From the NCBI RefSeq assembly GCF_030053895.1, contig NZ_CP125781.1, forward strand, positions 1,178,001-1,242,000: DNA of 64,000 nucleotides, in the 5' to 3' direction. Position numbers and translations under genes: made by a program. The notes under the pieces are model-generated. The model was not told where the DNA came from, ran no database searches, and was given only the letters and a program-made list of their open reading frames with translations. Position 1 is the first letter of the stretch. The number at the start of each line of letters is the position of its first letter. Origin of the DNA: Trabulsiella odontotermitis. GTDB taxonomy: Bacteria; Pseudomonadota; Gammaproteobacteria; Enterobacterales; Enterobacteriaceae. Below, one piece after another: positions 17,145 to 26,291 of the stretch.

Positions 17145-18209
17145 ATGGCTATCGACGAAAACAAACAGAAAGCGTTGGCGGCAGCACTGGGCCAGATCGA
17201 AAAACAATTCGGTAAAGGCTCCATCATGCGCCTGGGTGAAGACCGCTCTATGGATGTAGAAACCATCCCGACCGGCTCGCTTTCACTGGATATCGCACTG
17301 GGCGCAGGCGGTCTGCCAATGGGCCGTATCGTCGAAATCTACGGGCCGGAATCTTCCGGTAAAACCACGCTGACGCTGCAGGTGATTGCCGCCGCACAGC
17401 GTGAAGGTAAAACCTGTGCCTTTATCGATGCGGAACACGCGCTGGACCCAATCTACGCTCGCAAGCTGGGTGTTGATATCGACAACCTGCTGTGTTCCCA
17501 GCCGGATACCGGCGAACAGGCGCTGGAAATCTGTGACGCGCTGGCGCGCTCCGGTGCGGTCGACGTTATCGTTGTTGACTCCGTCGCGGCGCTGACGCCG
17601 AAAGCGGAAATCGAAGGCGAAATCGGCGACTCTCACATGGGCCTCGCGGCACGTATGATGAGCCAGGCGATGCGTAAGCTGGCCGGTAACCTGAAACAGT
17701 CCAACACGCTGCTGATTTTCATCAACCAGATCCGTATGAAAATTGGTGTGATGTTCGGTAACCCGGAAACCACCACCGGGGGTAACGCGCTGAAATTCTA
17801 CGCTTCCGTACGTCTGGATATCCGCCGTATCGGTGCGGTGAAAGAGGGCGACAACGTCATTGGTAGCGAAACCCGCGTGAAAGTGGTGAAAAACAAAATT
17901 GCGGCACCGTTCAAACAGGCTGAATTCCAGATCCTCTACGGCGAGGGTATTAACTTCTTCGGCGAGCTGGTTGATCTCGGCGTGAAAGAGAAGCTCATCG
18001 AGAAAGCCGGTGCATGGTACAGCTACAACGGCGACAAAATCGGTCAGGGTAAGGCTAACGCAATTAGCTGGCTGAAAGAGAACCCGGCTGCGGCGAAAGA
18101 GATCGAGAAGAAAGTGCGTGAGCTGCTGCTCGGCAACCAGACCTCCACACCGGACTTCGCTGTTGATAGCAGCGGTGAAGGCGTAGAAGAAACCAACGAA
18201 GATTTCTGA
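17145..18209 (+). CDS. recA: Recombinase RecA
   Basis: 354 residues from ATG 17145 (GGAG nine bases upstream). Walker A GPESSGKTT, the L1/L2 DNA-binding loops (LTPKAEIEGEIGDSH and NPETTTGGNALKFYA) and an acidic C-terminal tail ending NEDF are present. It forms filaments on single-stranded DNA for strand exchange and triggers LexA self-cleavage. The frame extends upstream to 17070, but that would start inside the leader. Confidence 0.98.
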   Translation: MAIDENKQKALAAALGQIEKQFGKGSIMRLGEDRSMDVETIPTGSLSLDIALGAGGLPMGRIVEIYGPESSGKTTLTLQVIAAAQREGKTCAFIDAEHALDPIYARKLGVDIDNLLCSQPDTGEQALEICDALARSGAVDVIVVDSVAALTPKAEIEGEIGDSHMGLAARMMSQAMRKLAGNLKQSNTLLIFINQIRMKIGVMFGNPETTTGGNALKFYASVRLDIRRIGAVKEGDNVIGSETRVKVVKNKIAAPFKQAEFQILYGEGINFFGELVDLGVKEKLIEKAGAWYSYNGDKIGQGKANAISWLKENPAAAKEIEKKVRELLLGNQTSTPDFAVDSSGEGVEETNEDF

Positions 18210-18226
18210 TGACGTTATAAACAAGA

Positions 18227-18258
18227 AAAAGGGCTGCTGATGCGGCCCTTTTGTTTTT
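18227..18258 (+). terminator. recA-recX intrinsic terminator
   Basis: AAAAGGGC / GCCCTTTT arms (18227-18234 and 18245-18252) are followed by GTTTTTTC. In E. coli leaky termination here lets about a tenth of recA transcripts reach recX. Confidence 0.85.
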
Positions 18259-18278
18259 TCTCACTGATGGGGTTTATC

Positions 18279-18779
18279 ATGTCTGAATCTACGGGACGCC
18301 GCTCCGCTTATGCCCGTCTGCTGGACAGAGCCGTGCGAATTCTGGCGATGCGCGATCACGGCGAACAGGAACTTCGCCGCAAACTTGCCGCACCAGTAAT
18401 GACAAAAAATGGCCCCGAAGAGACGGACGCCACAGCGGATGACATCGAAAATGTCATCAACTGGTGCAAAGAGAGCCATTATCTGGATGATGCGCGCTTT
18501 GCCCGCCAGTTCATCAACAGCCGCAGTCGCAAAGGTTACGGGCCGTCACGCATCCGTCAGGAGCTGAATCAAAAAGGCATTTCACGTGAAATCAGCGAAT
18601 TAGCCCTGTATGAGTGCGACGTGGACTGGGCAGAGAAGGCACGCGATCAGGCAGTGCGAAAATATGGCGAACCACTGCCGACAGAATTTGCGATAAAAGC
18701 AAAAGTGCAGCGATTTTTGCTTTATAGGGGGTATCTGATGGAAGATATCCAGGAAATATGGCGAAATTTTGCAGATTGA
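18279..18779 (+). CDS. recX: RecA regulator RecX
   Basis: 166 residues from ATG 18279, matching MTES-type starts in homologues. It is made of three-helix repeats, with DRAVRILAMRDHGEQELRRKL near the start and FLLYRGYLMEDIQEIWRNF at the end. RecX blocks RecA filament extension and caps its activity. It sits behind the recA terminator. Confidence 0.93.
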   Translation: MSESTGRRSAYARLLDRAVRILAMRDHGEQELRRKLAAPVMTKNGPEETDATADDIENVINWCKESHYLDDARFARQFINSRSRKGYGPSRIRQELNQKGISREISELALYECDVDWAEKARDQAVRKYGEPLPTEFAIKAKVQRFLLYRGYLMEDIQEIWRNFAD

Positions 18780-18911
18780 CCCCATCGGGGATTTTACTTC
18801 CCTTTAAAGAAAACTTATCTTATTCCCACTTTTTTCCGTCAGGACGCTGACCCGCTCAAAAAGTGGTCAACCGGCACCTGCGCAATTCGTTAGCTTGATT
18901 TCAGGATAATT

Positions 18912-21542
18912 ATGAGCAAGAGCACCGCTGAGATCCGTCAGGCGTTTCTCGATTTTTTCCATAGCAAGGGACACCAGGTTGTTGCCAGCAGCTCCCTGGT
19001 GCCGAACAACGATCCGACCCTGCTGTTTACCAACGCCGGGATGAACCAGTTCAAGGATGTGTTCCTTGGTCTCGACAAACGTAATTATTCCCGCGCGACC
19101 ACCGCGCAGCGTTGCGTGCGTGCGGGCGGTAAACACAACGACCTGGAAAACGTCGGCTACACTGCACGTCACCACACTTTCTTCGAAATGCTGGGTAACT
19201 TCAGCTTCGGCGACTATTTCAAACACGACGCCATCAATTACGCATGGGAGCTGTTAACCGGTGAAAACTGGTTCAACCTGCCAAAAGATCGCCTGTGGGT
19301 GACCGTCTACGAAACCGACGATGAAGCCTTTGACATCTGGGCAAACGAAGTCGGCGTTCCGCGTGAGCGCATCATTCGTATCGGCGACAACAAAGGCGCG
19401 CCGTTTGCCTCAGACAATTTCTGGCAGATGGGCGATACCGGCCCGTGCGGTCCGTGCACCGAAATCTTCTTCGATCACGGCGACCATATCTGGGGTGGAC
19501 CTCCGGGTAGCCCGGAAGAAGACGGCGATCGCTACATTGAAATCTGGAACATCGTCTTCATGCAGTTCAACCGTCAGGCCGACGGCACCATGGAACCGCT
19601 GCCGAAACCGTCCGTTGATACCGGGATGGGGCTGGAGCGTATTGCGGCTGTGCTGCAGCATGTGAACTCAAACTATGAAATCGATCTGTTCAGCAAGCTG
19701 ATCCAGTCCGTGGCTCGCGTAACGGGTGCGACCGATCTCAACAATAAATCGCTGCGGGTTATCGCTGACCATATTCGTTCCTGTGCGTTTCTGATTGCCG
19801 ATGGTGTCATTCCGTCGAATGAAAACCGTGGCTACGTGCTACGCCGTATCATTCGTCGCGCCATTCGTCACGGTAATATGCTGGGCGCGAAAGACACCTT
19901 CTTCTACAAACTGGTTGCGCCACTGATTGAGGTCATGGGCTCAGCCGGTGAAGACCTGAAACGCCAGCAGGCACAGGTTGAGCAGGTGCTGAAAACCGAA
20001 GAAGAGCAGTTTGCCCGCACGCTGGAACGCGGACTGGCGCTGCTCGACGAAGAGTTGGCAAAACTGAAGAGCGACACGCTGGACGGCGAAACCGCTTTCC
20101 GCCTGTACGACACTTACGGTTTCCCGGTAGATCTAACCGCCGATGTGTGCCGCGAGCGCAATATCAAAGTTGACGAAGCAGGCTTTGAAGCCGCGATGGA
20201 AGCGCAGCGCCGCCGTGCCCGCGAATCCAGCGGTTTCGGCGCTGACTACAACGCAATGATCCGCGTTGACGGAGCATCAGAATTCAAAGGTTATGATCAT
20301 CTGGAACTGAACGGCAACGTGACGGCGCTGTTTATCGACGGCAAAGCCGTGGATAGCGTCAGTGCGGGTCAGAACGCGGTTGTCGTGCTGGATCAAACCC
20401 CGTTCTATGCAGAATCTGGCGGCCAGGTGGGTGATAAAGGCGTGTTGAAAGGCGCGGGCTTTACCTTCACCGTCAGCGATACGCAGAAGTATGGCCAGGC
20501 AATCGGTCATCTTGGTACGCTGGAAACCGGTTCGCTGAAAGTGGGTGATGCGGTACAGGCCGATGTCGATGAAGCGCGTCGCGCACGGATCCGCCTGAAT
20601 CACTCCGCAACCCACCTGATGCACGCCGCACTGCGCGAAGTGCTGGGTACGCATGTTGCGCAGAAAGGCTCGCTGGTCAACGACAAAGCGCTGCGCTTTG
20701 ACTTCTCCCATTTCGAAGCCATGAAGCCGGAAGAGATCCGCCGCGTGGAAGATCTGGTCAACGCCCAGATCCGTCGCAACCTGCCGATCGAAACCAATAT
20801 CATGGATCTTGATGCGGCGAAAGCAAAAGGGGCGATGGCGCTGTTTGGCGAGAAATATGACGAACGTGTGCGCGTTCTGAGCATGGGCGATTTCTCTACA
20901 GAATTGTGCGGCGGGACTCATGCCAGCCGTACCGGTGATATCGGTCTTTTCCGTATCACTTCCGAATCGGGTACTGCCGCAGGCGTTCGACGCATTGAGG
21001 CTGTTACCGGTGAGGGTGCCATGGCTAACCTGCATGCAGAAAGCGATCTTCTGAATGAAGTGGCACAACTGCTGAAGGGCGACAGCCATAATCTGACTGA
21101 TAAAGTACGAACTGTCATGGAACGCACCCGTCAGCTGGAAAAAGAGCTGCAGCAGATGAAGGATCAGGCTGCGGCGCAGGAGAGTGCAAATCTCTCCAGC
21201 AAAGCCATCGATATCAACGGTGTGAAGCTGCTGGTTAGCGAGCTGTCCGACGTTGAACCTAAGATGCTGCGCACGATGGTCGACGACCTGAAAAATCAGT
21301 TGGGTTCCACGATTATCGTTCTGGCGACAGTGGCTGAGGGTAAGGTTTCTCTGATTGCGGGCGTGTCGAAAGATGTTACCGACCGTGTCAAAGCAGGCGA
21401 ACTGATTGGTATGGTTGCTCAGCAGGTAGGCGGGAAGGGGGGCGGACGTCCGGATATGGCTCAGGCCGGTGGTACCGACGCGGCTGCACTCCCGGCAGCT
21501 CTGGCCAGTGTTAAAGACTGGGTGAGCACAAAACTGCAATAA
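18912..21542 (+). CDS. alaS: Alanyl-tRNA synthetase AlaS
   Basis: 876 residues, same as E. coli. The class II catalytic core begins with IRQAFLDFFHSKGHQVV. The editing domain carries the zinc ligands HSATHLMHA and CGGTHASRTGDIG, and the C-terminal C-Ala domain ends GGGRPDMAQAGG followed by a short helix. It charges tRNA-Ala and clears mis-charged Ser and Gly. The 130-base leader includes GTGGTCAACCGG repeats and may hold its autorepression site. Confidence 0.97.
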   Translation: MSKSTAEIRQAFLDFFHSKGHQVVASSSLVPNNDPTLLFTNAGMNQFKDVFLGLDKRNYSRATTAQRCVRAGGKHNDLENVGYTARHHTFFEMLGNFSFGDYFKHDAINYAWELLTGENWFNLPKDRLWVTVYETDDEAFDIWANEVGVPRERIIRIGDNKGAPFASDNFWQMGDTGPCGPCTEIFFDHGDHIWGGPPGSPEEDGDRYIEIWNIVFMQFNRQADGTMEPLPKPSVDTGMGLERIAAVLQHVNSNYEIDLFSKLIQSVARVTGATDLNNKSLRVIADHIRSCAFLIADGVIPSNENRGYVLRRIIRRAIRHGNMLGAKDTFFYKLVAPLIEVMGSAGEDLKRQQAQVEQVLKTEEEQFARTLERGLALLDEELAKLKSDTLDGETAFRLYDTYGFPVDLTADVCRERNIKVDEAGFEAAMEAQRRRARESSGFGADYNAMIRVDGASEFKGYDHLELNGNVTALFIDGKAVDSVSAGQNAVVVLDQTPFYAESGGQVGDKGVLKGAGFTFTVSDTQKYGQAIGHLGTLETGSLKVGDAVQADVDEARRARIRLNHSATHLMHAALREVLGTHVAQKGSLVNDKALRFDFSHFEAMKPEEIRRVEDLVNAQIRRNLPIETNIMDLDAAKAKGAMALFGEKYDERVRVLSMGDFSTELCGGTHASRTGDIGLFRITSESGTAAGVRRIEAVTGEGAMANLHAESDLLNEVAQLLKGDSHNLTDKVRTVMERTRQLEKELQQMKDQAAAQESANLSSKAIDINGVKLLVSELSDVEPKMLRTMVDDLKNQLGSTIIVLATVAEGKVSLIAGVSKDVTDRVKAGELIGMVAQQVGGKGGGRPDMAQAGGTDAAALPAALASVKDWVSTKLQ

Positions 21543-21779
21543 CTATAAACGCTTGCAGGCGCCAAAACTCAGGGGTTACGGCGCCTTGCTATGCGGTATC
21601 GATAACGATAAAGTCAGGTTGAAATTGTGTATATCGGCTAAACTTACGTTTAACAGAATGTGATGCCATGACTGCTTACGCGCTTGCGCGTTTGTCATCG
21701 CTTACTTTTTGGCGTTATATGATGGATAATGCCGGGATACAGAGAGACCCGACTCTTTTAATCTTTCAAGGAGCAAAGA

Positions 21780-21965
21780 ATGCTGATTCTGACTCGTCGA
21801 GTTGGTGAGACCCTCATGATTGGAGATGAGGTCACTGTGACAGTTTTAGGGGTTAAGGGTAACCAGGTACGTATCGGCGTAAACGCCCCTAAAGAAGTCT
21901 CTGTTCATCGTGAAGAAATCTACCAGCGTATCCAGGCTGAAAAATCCCAGCAGTCCAGTTACTAA
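21780..21965 (+). CDS. csrA: Carbon storage regulator CsrA
   Basis: 61 residues beginning [20 protein letters not shown], identical in form to E. coli CsrA. It has the conserved RNA-contact residues in LTRR and in the [10 protein letters not shown] strand. CsrA dimers bind GGA motifs in leaders to repress or activate translation. Good RBS AAGGAG eight bases upstream. The 237-base gap after alaS holds its promoters. Confidence 0.97.
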
Positions 21966-21970
21966 GGTTC

Positions 21971-21998
21971 TTGCGTCTCACTGTGTGGTGAGACGCAA
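21971..21998 (+). terminator. Hairpin after csrA
   Basis: TTGCGTCTCAC / GTGAGACGCAA arms of 11 bp with a 6-base loop start 6 bases after the csrA stop. There is no T-run after it, so it may stabilise the 3' end rather than terminate by itself. Confidence 0.55.
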
Positions 21999-22159
21999 CC
22001 CACGATTTACCTCCTTTTTCATCGTATTTAACTCCACTTCCGCCGCGCCGACATTGCTGTGCTGACGCTGGTTGGCTGTTGATAAAACACCCTTTTTGCC
22101 GTTTTTGCAGGCTAATTGCGCGTGAAGTGTGCAAACGATGAAAGGTTCGGAAAAATTGT

Positions 22160-22187
22160 TTGACTTATAAGTCTCAGAAAGTAATAT
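22160..22187 (+). promoter_or_regulatory. Promoter of the serV-argV tRNA operon
   Basis: TTGACT (22160-22165) and TAATAT (22182-22187) are 16 bases apart. The GTGCGCC after the -10 is a GC-rich discriminator, as in stringently controlled stable-RNA promoters. It lies about 60 bases before the first tRNA. Confidence 0.65.
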
Positions 22188-22248
22188 GTGCGCCACGCAG
22201 CGACGATGAGCTTAAATAAGTTCTTCGAAGCACTCGTAAGAGGCGTGT

Positions 22249-22341
22249 GGTGAGGTGGCCGAGAGGCTGAAGGCGCTCCCCTGCTAAGGGAGTATGCGGT
22301 CAAAAGCTGCATCCGGGGTTCGAATCCCCGCCTCACCGCCA
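22249..22341 (+). tRNA. serV: tRNA-Ser (GCU)
   Basis: 93 bases, class II with a long variable arm. Acceptor GGTGAGG pairs with CCTCACC. The anticodon loop CTGCTAAG gives anticodon GCT, reading AGC/AGU. The T arm is GGGGTTCGAATCCCC, and GCCA is encoded at the end. First gene of the tRNA operon. Confidence 0.97.
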
Positions 22342-22345
22342 TTTT

Positions 22346-22422
22346 GCATCCGTAGCTCAGCTGGATAGAGTACTCGGCTACGAACCGAGCGGTCGGAGGT
22401 TCGAATCCTCCCGGATGCACCA
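22346..22422 (+). tRNA. argV: tRNA-Arg (ACG), copy 1
   Basis: 77 bases. Acceptor GCATCCG pairs with CGGATGC. The anticodon loop CTACGAA gives ACG, edited to ICG in vivo. The T arm is GGAGGTTCGAATCCTCC, with CCA encoded. Starts 4 bases after tRNA-Ser. Copies 1 and 4 share GGAGG/CCTCC in the T stem, while copies 2 and 3 have AGAGG/CCTCT. Confidence 0.97.
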
Positions 22423-22484
22423 TCTTACTCAGTGTTGCAACGTAGTGTGATACTGAATCAGCGTATTAAAATCAGTTTCCTGAT

Positions 22485-22561
22485 GCATCCGTAGCTCAGC
22501 TGGATAGAGTACTCGGCTACGAACCGAGCGGTCAGAGGTTCGAATCCTCTCGGATGCACCA
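22485..22561 (+). tRNA. argY: tRNA-Arg (ACG), copy 2
   Basis: 77 bases, same as copy 1 except for the T-stem pair (AGAGG / CCTCT), a compensated change. Anticodon ACG, CCA encoded. A 62-base spacer separates it from copy 1. Confidence 0.97.
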
Positions 22562-22725
22562 TCTTCTCCAGGATAACAGCGATACTGTTGTTTCATGGTC
22601 TGCGGAATACCCGCAAGCACCAGAGAGGATAACGTTGCGTAAGCAACGGCCCGCAGGGCGAGGCGCAGCCGAGTCATCCTCTCGGATGCACCATCTTCGC
22701 TGAATTTTAAAGTATGTTTTCCGAT
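22562..22725 (+). repeat. tRNA spacer repeat, unit 1, with relic tRNA-Arg 3' end
   Basis: This 164-base spacer is repeated almost exactly at 22803-22967. One base differs in the CGAGTCATCC / CGAGTGCATCC stretch, and TTCGCTG reads TTCTCTG. Each contains an extra CTCTCGGATGCACCATCTTC, a copy of the tRNA-Arg 3' end, plus a hairpin CGTTGCGTAAGCAACG. This resembles the rtT-type repeats after tyrT. Confidence 0.85.
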
Positions 22726-22802
22726 GCATCCGTAGCTCAGCTGGATAGAGTACTCGGCTACGAACCGAGCGGTCAGAGGTTCGAATCCTCTCGGATGCAC
22801 CA
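22726..22802 (+). tRNA. argZ: tRNA-Arg (ACG), copy 3
   Basis: 77 bases, identical to copy 2. It lies in the second unit of a tandem duplication of about 241 bp, and the spacers on both sides are nearly identical. Confidence 0.97.
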
Positions 22803-22967
22803 TCTTCTCCAGGATAACAGCGATACTGTTGTTTCATGGTCTGCGGAATACCCGCAAGCACCAGAGAGGATAACGTTGCGTAAGCAACGGCCCGCAGGGC
22901 GAGGCGCAGCCGAGTGCATCCTCTCGGATGCACCATCTTCTCTGAATTTTAAAGTATGTTTTCCGAT
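22803..22967 (+). repeat. tRNA spacer repeat, unit 2
   Basis: Second copy of the spacer above, 165 bases, with the relic tRNA 3' end at 22920-22935. A third, shortened copy follows copy 4 of the tRNA (23045-23104) and keeps only the CCAGGATAACAGCGATA start and the GGATGCACCATC end. Confidence 0.85.
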
Positions 22968-23044
22968 GCATCCGTAGCTCAGCTGGATAGAGTACTCGGC
23001 TACGAACCGAGCGGTCGGAGGTTCGAATCCTCCCGGATGCACCA
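22968..23044 (+). tRNA. argQ: tRNA-Arg (ACG), copy 4
   Basis: 77 bases, same T-stem version as copy 1. Last gene of the cluster. It is followed by a shortened spacer copy that ends in another tRNA 3'-end relic at 23092-23104. Confidence 0.97.
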
Positions 23045-23222
23045 TCTTCTCCAGGATAACAGCGATATCGTTGTTGCATGGTCTGCGAAATACCCGGATG
23101 CACCATCTTTCTCTTCGCTACTTCCTTCTTTCCCGACTGTGCTGTTTCATATTGGCAACTTTCTCCGTTCCGGCTAATTTATACATGTTATCAATGTGTT
23201 TAGATTGCAAGGAGAGTATTCC

Positions 23223-23537
23223 ATGAAAGGTTTCAAAGCACTGGCTGCATTTGGCGTTGCGGCACTGGTTGCACTATCCCTGTCCGGCTGCGCAGGCTCT
23301 TCTACAAAGGAAAGCACCGGCGGCTACATTGACGATACCGTCGTGACCACTAAAGTGAAATCCGCGCTATTCGGCGACAAAGCGATAAAATCCAGCCAAA
23401 TCAGCGTTGAGACATTCAAAGGGCGTGTACAACTGAGCGGCTTTGTGAATTCTGAAGCTGATGCGAAACGGGCGGTGGATGTGGCGCGTAAAGTGCCTGG
23501 CGTACGCGTTGTTGAAAATGACCTGCGGATCCGTTAA
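23223..23537 (+). CDS. BON-domain lipoprotein
   Basis: 104 residues from ATG 23223 (AAGGAG ten bases upstream). The lipoprotein signal ends LSLSGCAGSS, with lipidation at Cys 23. A single BON domain follows (about 37-104), with the expected VQLSGFVNSEADAKRA and VPGVRVVENDLRI segments. BON domains, as in OsmY and DolP, bind phospholipid surfaces, so a role at the outer membrane's inner leaflet is likely. E. coli K-12 has no gene between argQ and yqaB, so this is an added neighbour. No symbol is assigned. Confidence 0.85.
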   Translation: MKGFKALAAFGVAALVALSLSGCAGSSTKESTGGYIDDTVVTTKVKSALFGDKAIKSSQISVETFKGRVQLSGFVNSEADAKRAVDVARKVPGVRVVENDLRIR

Positions 23538-23656
23538 ATCAGGCATAACTTCCCTAAAGGCACCGTAAGGTGCCTTTATCGTATCGCTATCCGGTGGCGA
23601 CAAAAAACGCCTTTTGCGATAAAGTAACGTTTTGATATTCGGTTTGTGAGGGCGCA

Positions 23657-24223
23657 ATGTACGAACGTTATGCAGGGCTGATTTTCGACATGGACGGCAC
23701 GATCCTGGACACTGAACCCACCCATCGGAAAGCGTGGCATGAGGTGCTGGGCCGTTACGGAATTCGCTTTGACGAACAGTCCATCATTGCGCTGAACGGT
23801 TCGCCGACCTGGCGTATCGCAGAGGCCATTATCGCTCTGAATCAGGCTGATCTCGATCCTCACGCGCTGGCCCGCGAGAAAACAGACGCGGTTAAAATCA
23901 TGCTGCTGGATTCGGTACAACCCTTACCGCTGATTGACGTTGTTAAAGCGTGGCATGGCCGTCGCCCGATGTCGGTCGGCACCGGCAGCGAAAGCGCGGT
24001 AGCCGAGGCGTTGCTGGCGCATCTGGGATTACGCCACTATTTTTCTGCCGTCGTTGCCGCCGATCACGTCCGGCATCACAAACCTGCCCCTGATACTTTC
24101 CTGCTTTGCGCTGAGCGTATGGGCGTCGAACCTGCAAAATGCATCGTGTTTGAAGATGCGGATTTCGGCTTACAGGCCGCAGCAAGCGCAGGCATGGACG
24201 TTGTGGATGTCCGGCTATTGTGA
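23657..24223 (+). CDS. yqaB: Fructose-1-phosphate phosphatase YqaB (HAD family)
   Basis: 188 residues. HAD motif I FDMDGTILDTEP holds the two catalytic aspartates, motif II is VGTGSES, motif III is HHKPAPDTF and motif IV is VFEDADFG. In E. coli it dephosphorylates fructose-1-P and 6-phosphogluconate. The GTG start of yqaA overlaps its stop by 4 bases, so the two are coupled. Confidence 0.93.
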   Translation: MYERYAGLIFDMDGTILDTEPTHRKAWHEVLGRYGIRFDEQSIIALNGSPTWRIAEAIIALNQADLDPHALAREKTDAVKIMLLDSVQPLPLIDVVKAWHGRRPMSVGTGSESAVAEALLAHLGLRHYFSAVVAADHVRHHKPAPDTFLLCAERMGVEPAKCIVFEDADFGLQAAASAGMDVVDVRLL

Positions 24224-24648
24224 GTGATGGCCTGTCGCTCCTTTCACTGTTTGCCAGCAGTTTTCTCAGTGCAACCTTGCTGCCCGGCAACTCTGAAGCG
24301 GTGCTGGTCGCACTGTTGCTTGCCGGTGCCAGTAAACCCTGGCTTCTTGTGTTAATAGCAACAATAGGTAATAGCGCAGGAGGGGCAACTAACGTTATTC
24401 TTGGTCGCCTGTTTCCGTTGCGTAAGTCGTCGCGGTGGCAGGAAAAAGCAATGGGATGGTTAAAGCGCTACGGCGCGGTCGCGTTGCTGTTGAGCTGGAT
24501 GCCCGTTATGGGCGATTTACTGTGCCTGCTGGCGGGATGGATGCGCATTCCCTGGGGGCCGGTACTCTTTTTTTTATGCCTTGGAAAAGCGTTGCGCTAT
24601 GTCGTCGTTGCAGCGGCGACACTCCAGGGGATGATGTGGTGGCACTAA
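24220..24648 (+). CDS. yqaA: Inner-membrane protein YqaA (DedA-like)
   Basis: 142 residues from a GTG start that overlaps the yqaB stop. It has three to four hydrophobic spans and the SATLLPGNSEAVLVALLLAG and GNSAGGATNVILGR segments typical of the YqaA/DedA-related family. DedA proteins move lipid carriers across the membrane; for YqaA the job is unknown. Confidence 0.9.
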   Translation: MSDGLSLLSLFASSFLSATLLPGNSEAVLVALLLAGASKPWLLVLIATIGNSAGGATNVILGRLFPLRKSSRWQEKAMGWLKRYGAVALLLSWMPVMGDLLCLLAGWMRIPWGPVLFFLCLGKALRYVVVAAATLQGMMWWH

Positions 24649-24726
24649 TTGCTTTTTTGGTGACCTTTAATCGTCCACCATTACAATTATGCTTAATAAA
24701 ACGATTTTGACAGGCGGGAGGTCAAT

Positions 24727-26283
24727 TTGATCCCGGACGTATCACAGGCGCTGGCCTGGCTGGAAAAGCATCCTCAGGCGTTAAAAGGGATCCAGCGTGG
24801 TCTTGAGCGCGAAACGCTGCGTGTGAATGCAGACGGCACGCTGGCGACTACCGGACACCCGGAAGCGTTAGGCTCGGCGTTAACGCATAAATGGATTACC
24901 ACCGATTTCGCCGAAGCTCTGCTGGAGTTTATTACCCCAGTGGATGGCGACATCGACCATATGCTGACCTTTATGCGTGACGTGCATCGTTACACTGCGC
25001 GTCATCTGGGTGAAGAGCGGATGTGGCCGCTGAGTATGCCCTGTTACATCGCACCCGGTCAGGATATCGAACTGGCGCAGTACGGCACCTCGAATATGGG
25101 GCGGCTGAAAACGCTCTATCGTGAAGGACTGAAAAACCGTTATGGCGCGCTGATGCAAACCATTTCCGGCGTCCATTACAATTTCTCGTTGCCGATGGCC
25201 TTCTGGAAAGCGAAGTGTGGTGTTGATGATATCGACAGCGGCAAAGAGGCGATTTCGGCAGGCTATTTCCGCCTGATCCGCAACTATTACCGTTTTGGCT
25301 GGGTGATCCCTTACCTGTTTGGCGCGTCACCAGCGATCTGCGCCTCGTTCCTGCAGGGTAAGCCAACAACGCTGCCGTTTGAGAAAACTGACTGCGGCAT
25401 GTATTACCTGCCTTATGCGACTTCGTTGCGCCTGAGCGATCTCGGCTATACCAATAAATCGCAAAGCAATCTCGGAATTACGTTTAACGATCTCCACGAC
25501 TATGTGGCAGGATTGAAGCGCGCGATCAAAACCCCGTCGGAAGAGTACGCGAAAATTGGCCTGCAGAAAGACGGTAAGTATCTGCAAATCAACAGCAATA
25601 TCCTGCAGATTGAAAACGAGCTGTATGCGCCAATCCGCCCGAAACGCGTGACCCGCAGCGGTGAAACGCCGTCAGATGCGTTGCTGCGCGGTGGTATCGA
25701 ATATATCGAAGTGCGTTCGTTAGACATCAACCCGTTCTCGCCAATTGGCGTTGATGAGCAGCAGGTGCGTTTCCTCGACCTGTTCATGGTCTGGTGCGTG
25801 CTGGCGGATGCGCCAGAAATGAGCAGCGACGAGCTGCTGTGCACCCGCACTAACTGGAACCGGGTGATCCTCGAAGGCCGCAAACCGGGGCTGACGTTAG
25901 GTATTGGCTGCGAAACCGCACAATTCCCGCTGCCGAAGGTGGGTAAAGATCTGTTCCGTGATCTCAAGCGCGTGGCGCAGACGCTGGACGGTATCGACGG
26001 CGGAAATGCCTACCAGAACGTGTGCGATGAACTGGTTGCCAGCTTTGATAATCCGGAATTAACTTTCTCAGCACGCATTCTGCGTTCTATGATTGATGAA
26101 GGCATTGGTGGAACGGGAAGGGCACTGGGAGATGCGTATCGCAATCTGTTGCGTGAAGAGCCGCTGGAAATCCTGACGGAAGCCGATTTTGACGCGGAGC
26201 GCAGTGCATCACTGCAGCGCCAGCGTGAGGCGGAAGCGGCGGACAGCGAGCCATTCTCAGCACTGGTTGCGCGACACGCGTGA
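24727..26283 (+). CDS. gshA: Glutamate-cysteine ligase GshA
   Basis: 518 residues from a TTG start, as in E. coli, with GGGAGG just upstream. It has the class I proteobacterial GCL sequences RGLERETLRVN near residue 24, TISGVHYNFSLP and LDINPFSPIGVDEQQVRFLD. It joins glutamate and cysteine, the first and limiting step of glutathione synthesis. The rare start codon holds expression down. Confidence 0.96.
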   Translation: MIPDVSQALAWLEKHPQALKGIQRGLERETLRVNADGTLATTGHPEALGSALTHKWITTDFAEALLEFITPVDGDIDHMLTFMRDVHRYTARHLGEERMWPLSMPCYIAPGQDIELAQYGTSNMGRLKTLYREGLKNRYGALMQTISGVHYNFSLPMAFWKAKCGVDDIDSGKEAISAGYFRLIRNYYRFGWVIPYLFGASPAICASFLQGKPTTLPFEKTDCGMYYLPYATSLRLSDLGYTNKSQSNLGITFNDLHDYVAGLKRAIKTPSEEYAKIGLQKDGKYLQINSNILQIENELYAPIRPKRVTRSGETPSDALLRGGIEYIEVRSLDINPFSPIGVDEQQVRFLDLFMVWCVLADAPEMSSDELLCTRTNWNRVILEGRKPGLTLGIGCETAQFPLPKVGKDLFRDLKRVAQTLDGIDGGNAYQNVCDELVASFDNPELTFSARILRSMIDEGIGGTGRALGDAYRNLLREEPLEILTEADFDAERSASLQRQREAEAADSEPFSALVARHA

Positions 26284-26291
26284 CAGAAAAG

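Noticed and set aside
20277..21539. Minus-strand open frame of 420 codons inside alaS
   Set aside because: Shadow of alaS; no start signal or family features.
22485..23104. CRISPR-like repeat pattern
   Set aside because: The repeated units are whole tRNA genes and 164-base spacers, which are themselves nearly identical. There are no short repeats with unique spacers and no cas genes.
22112..23106. Several minus-strand reading frames of 73-134 codons across the tRNA-Arg cluster
   Set aside because: They run through the tRNA genes and their repeated spacers; their similarity to each other comes from the repeats, not from a protein family.
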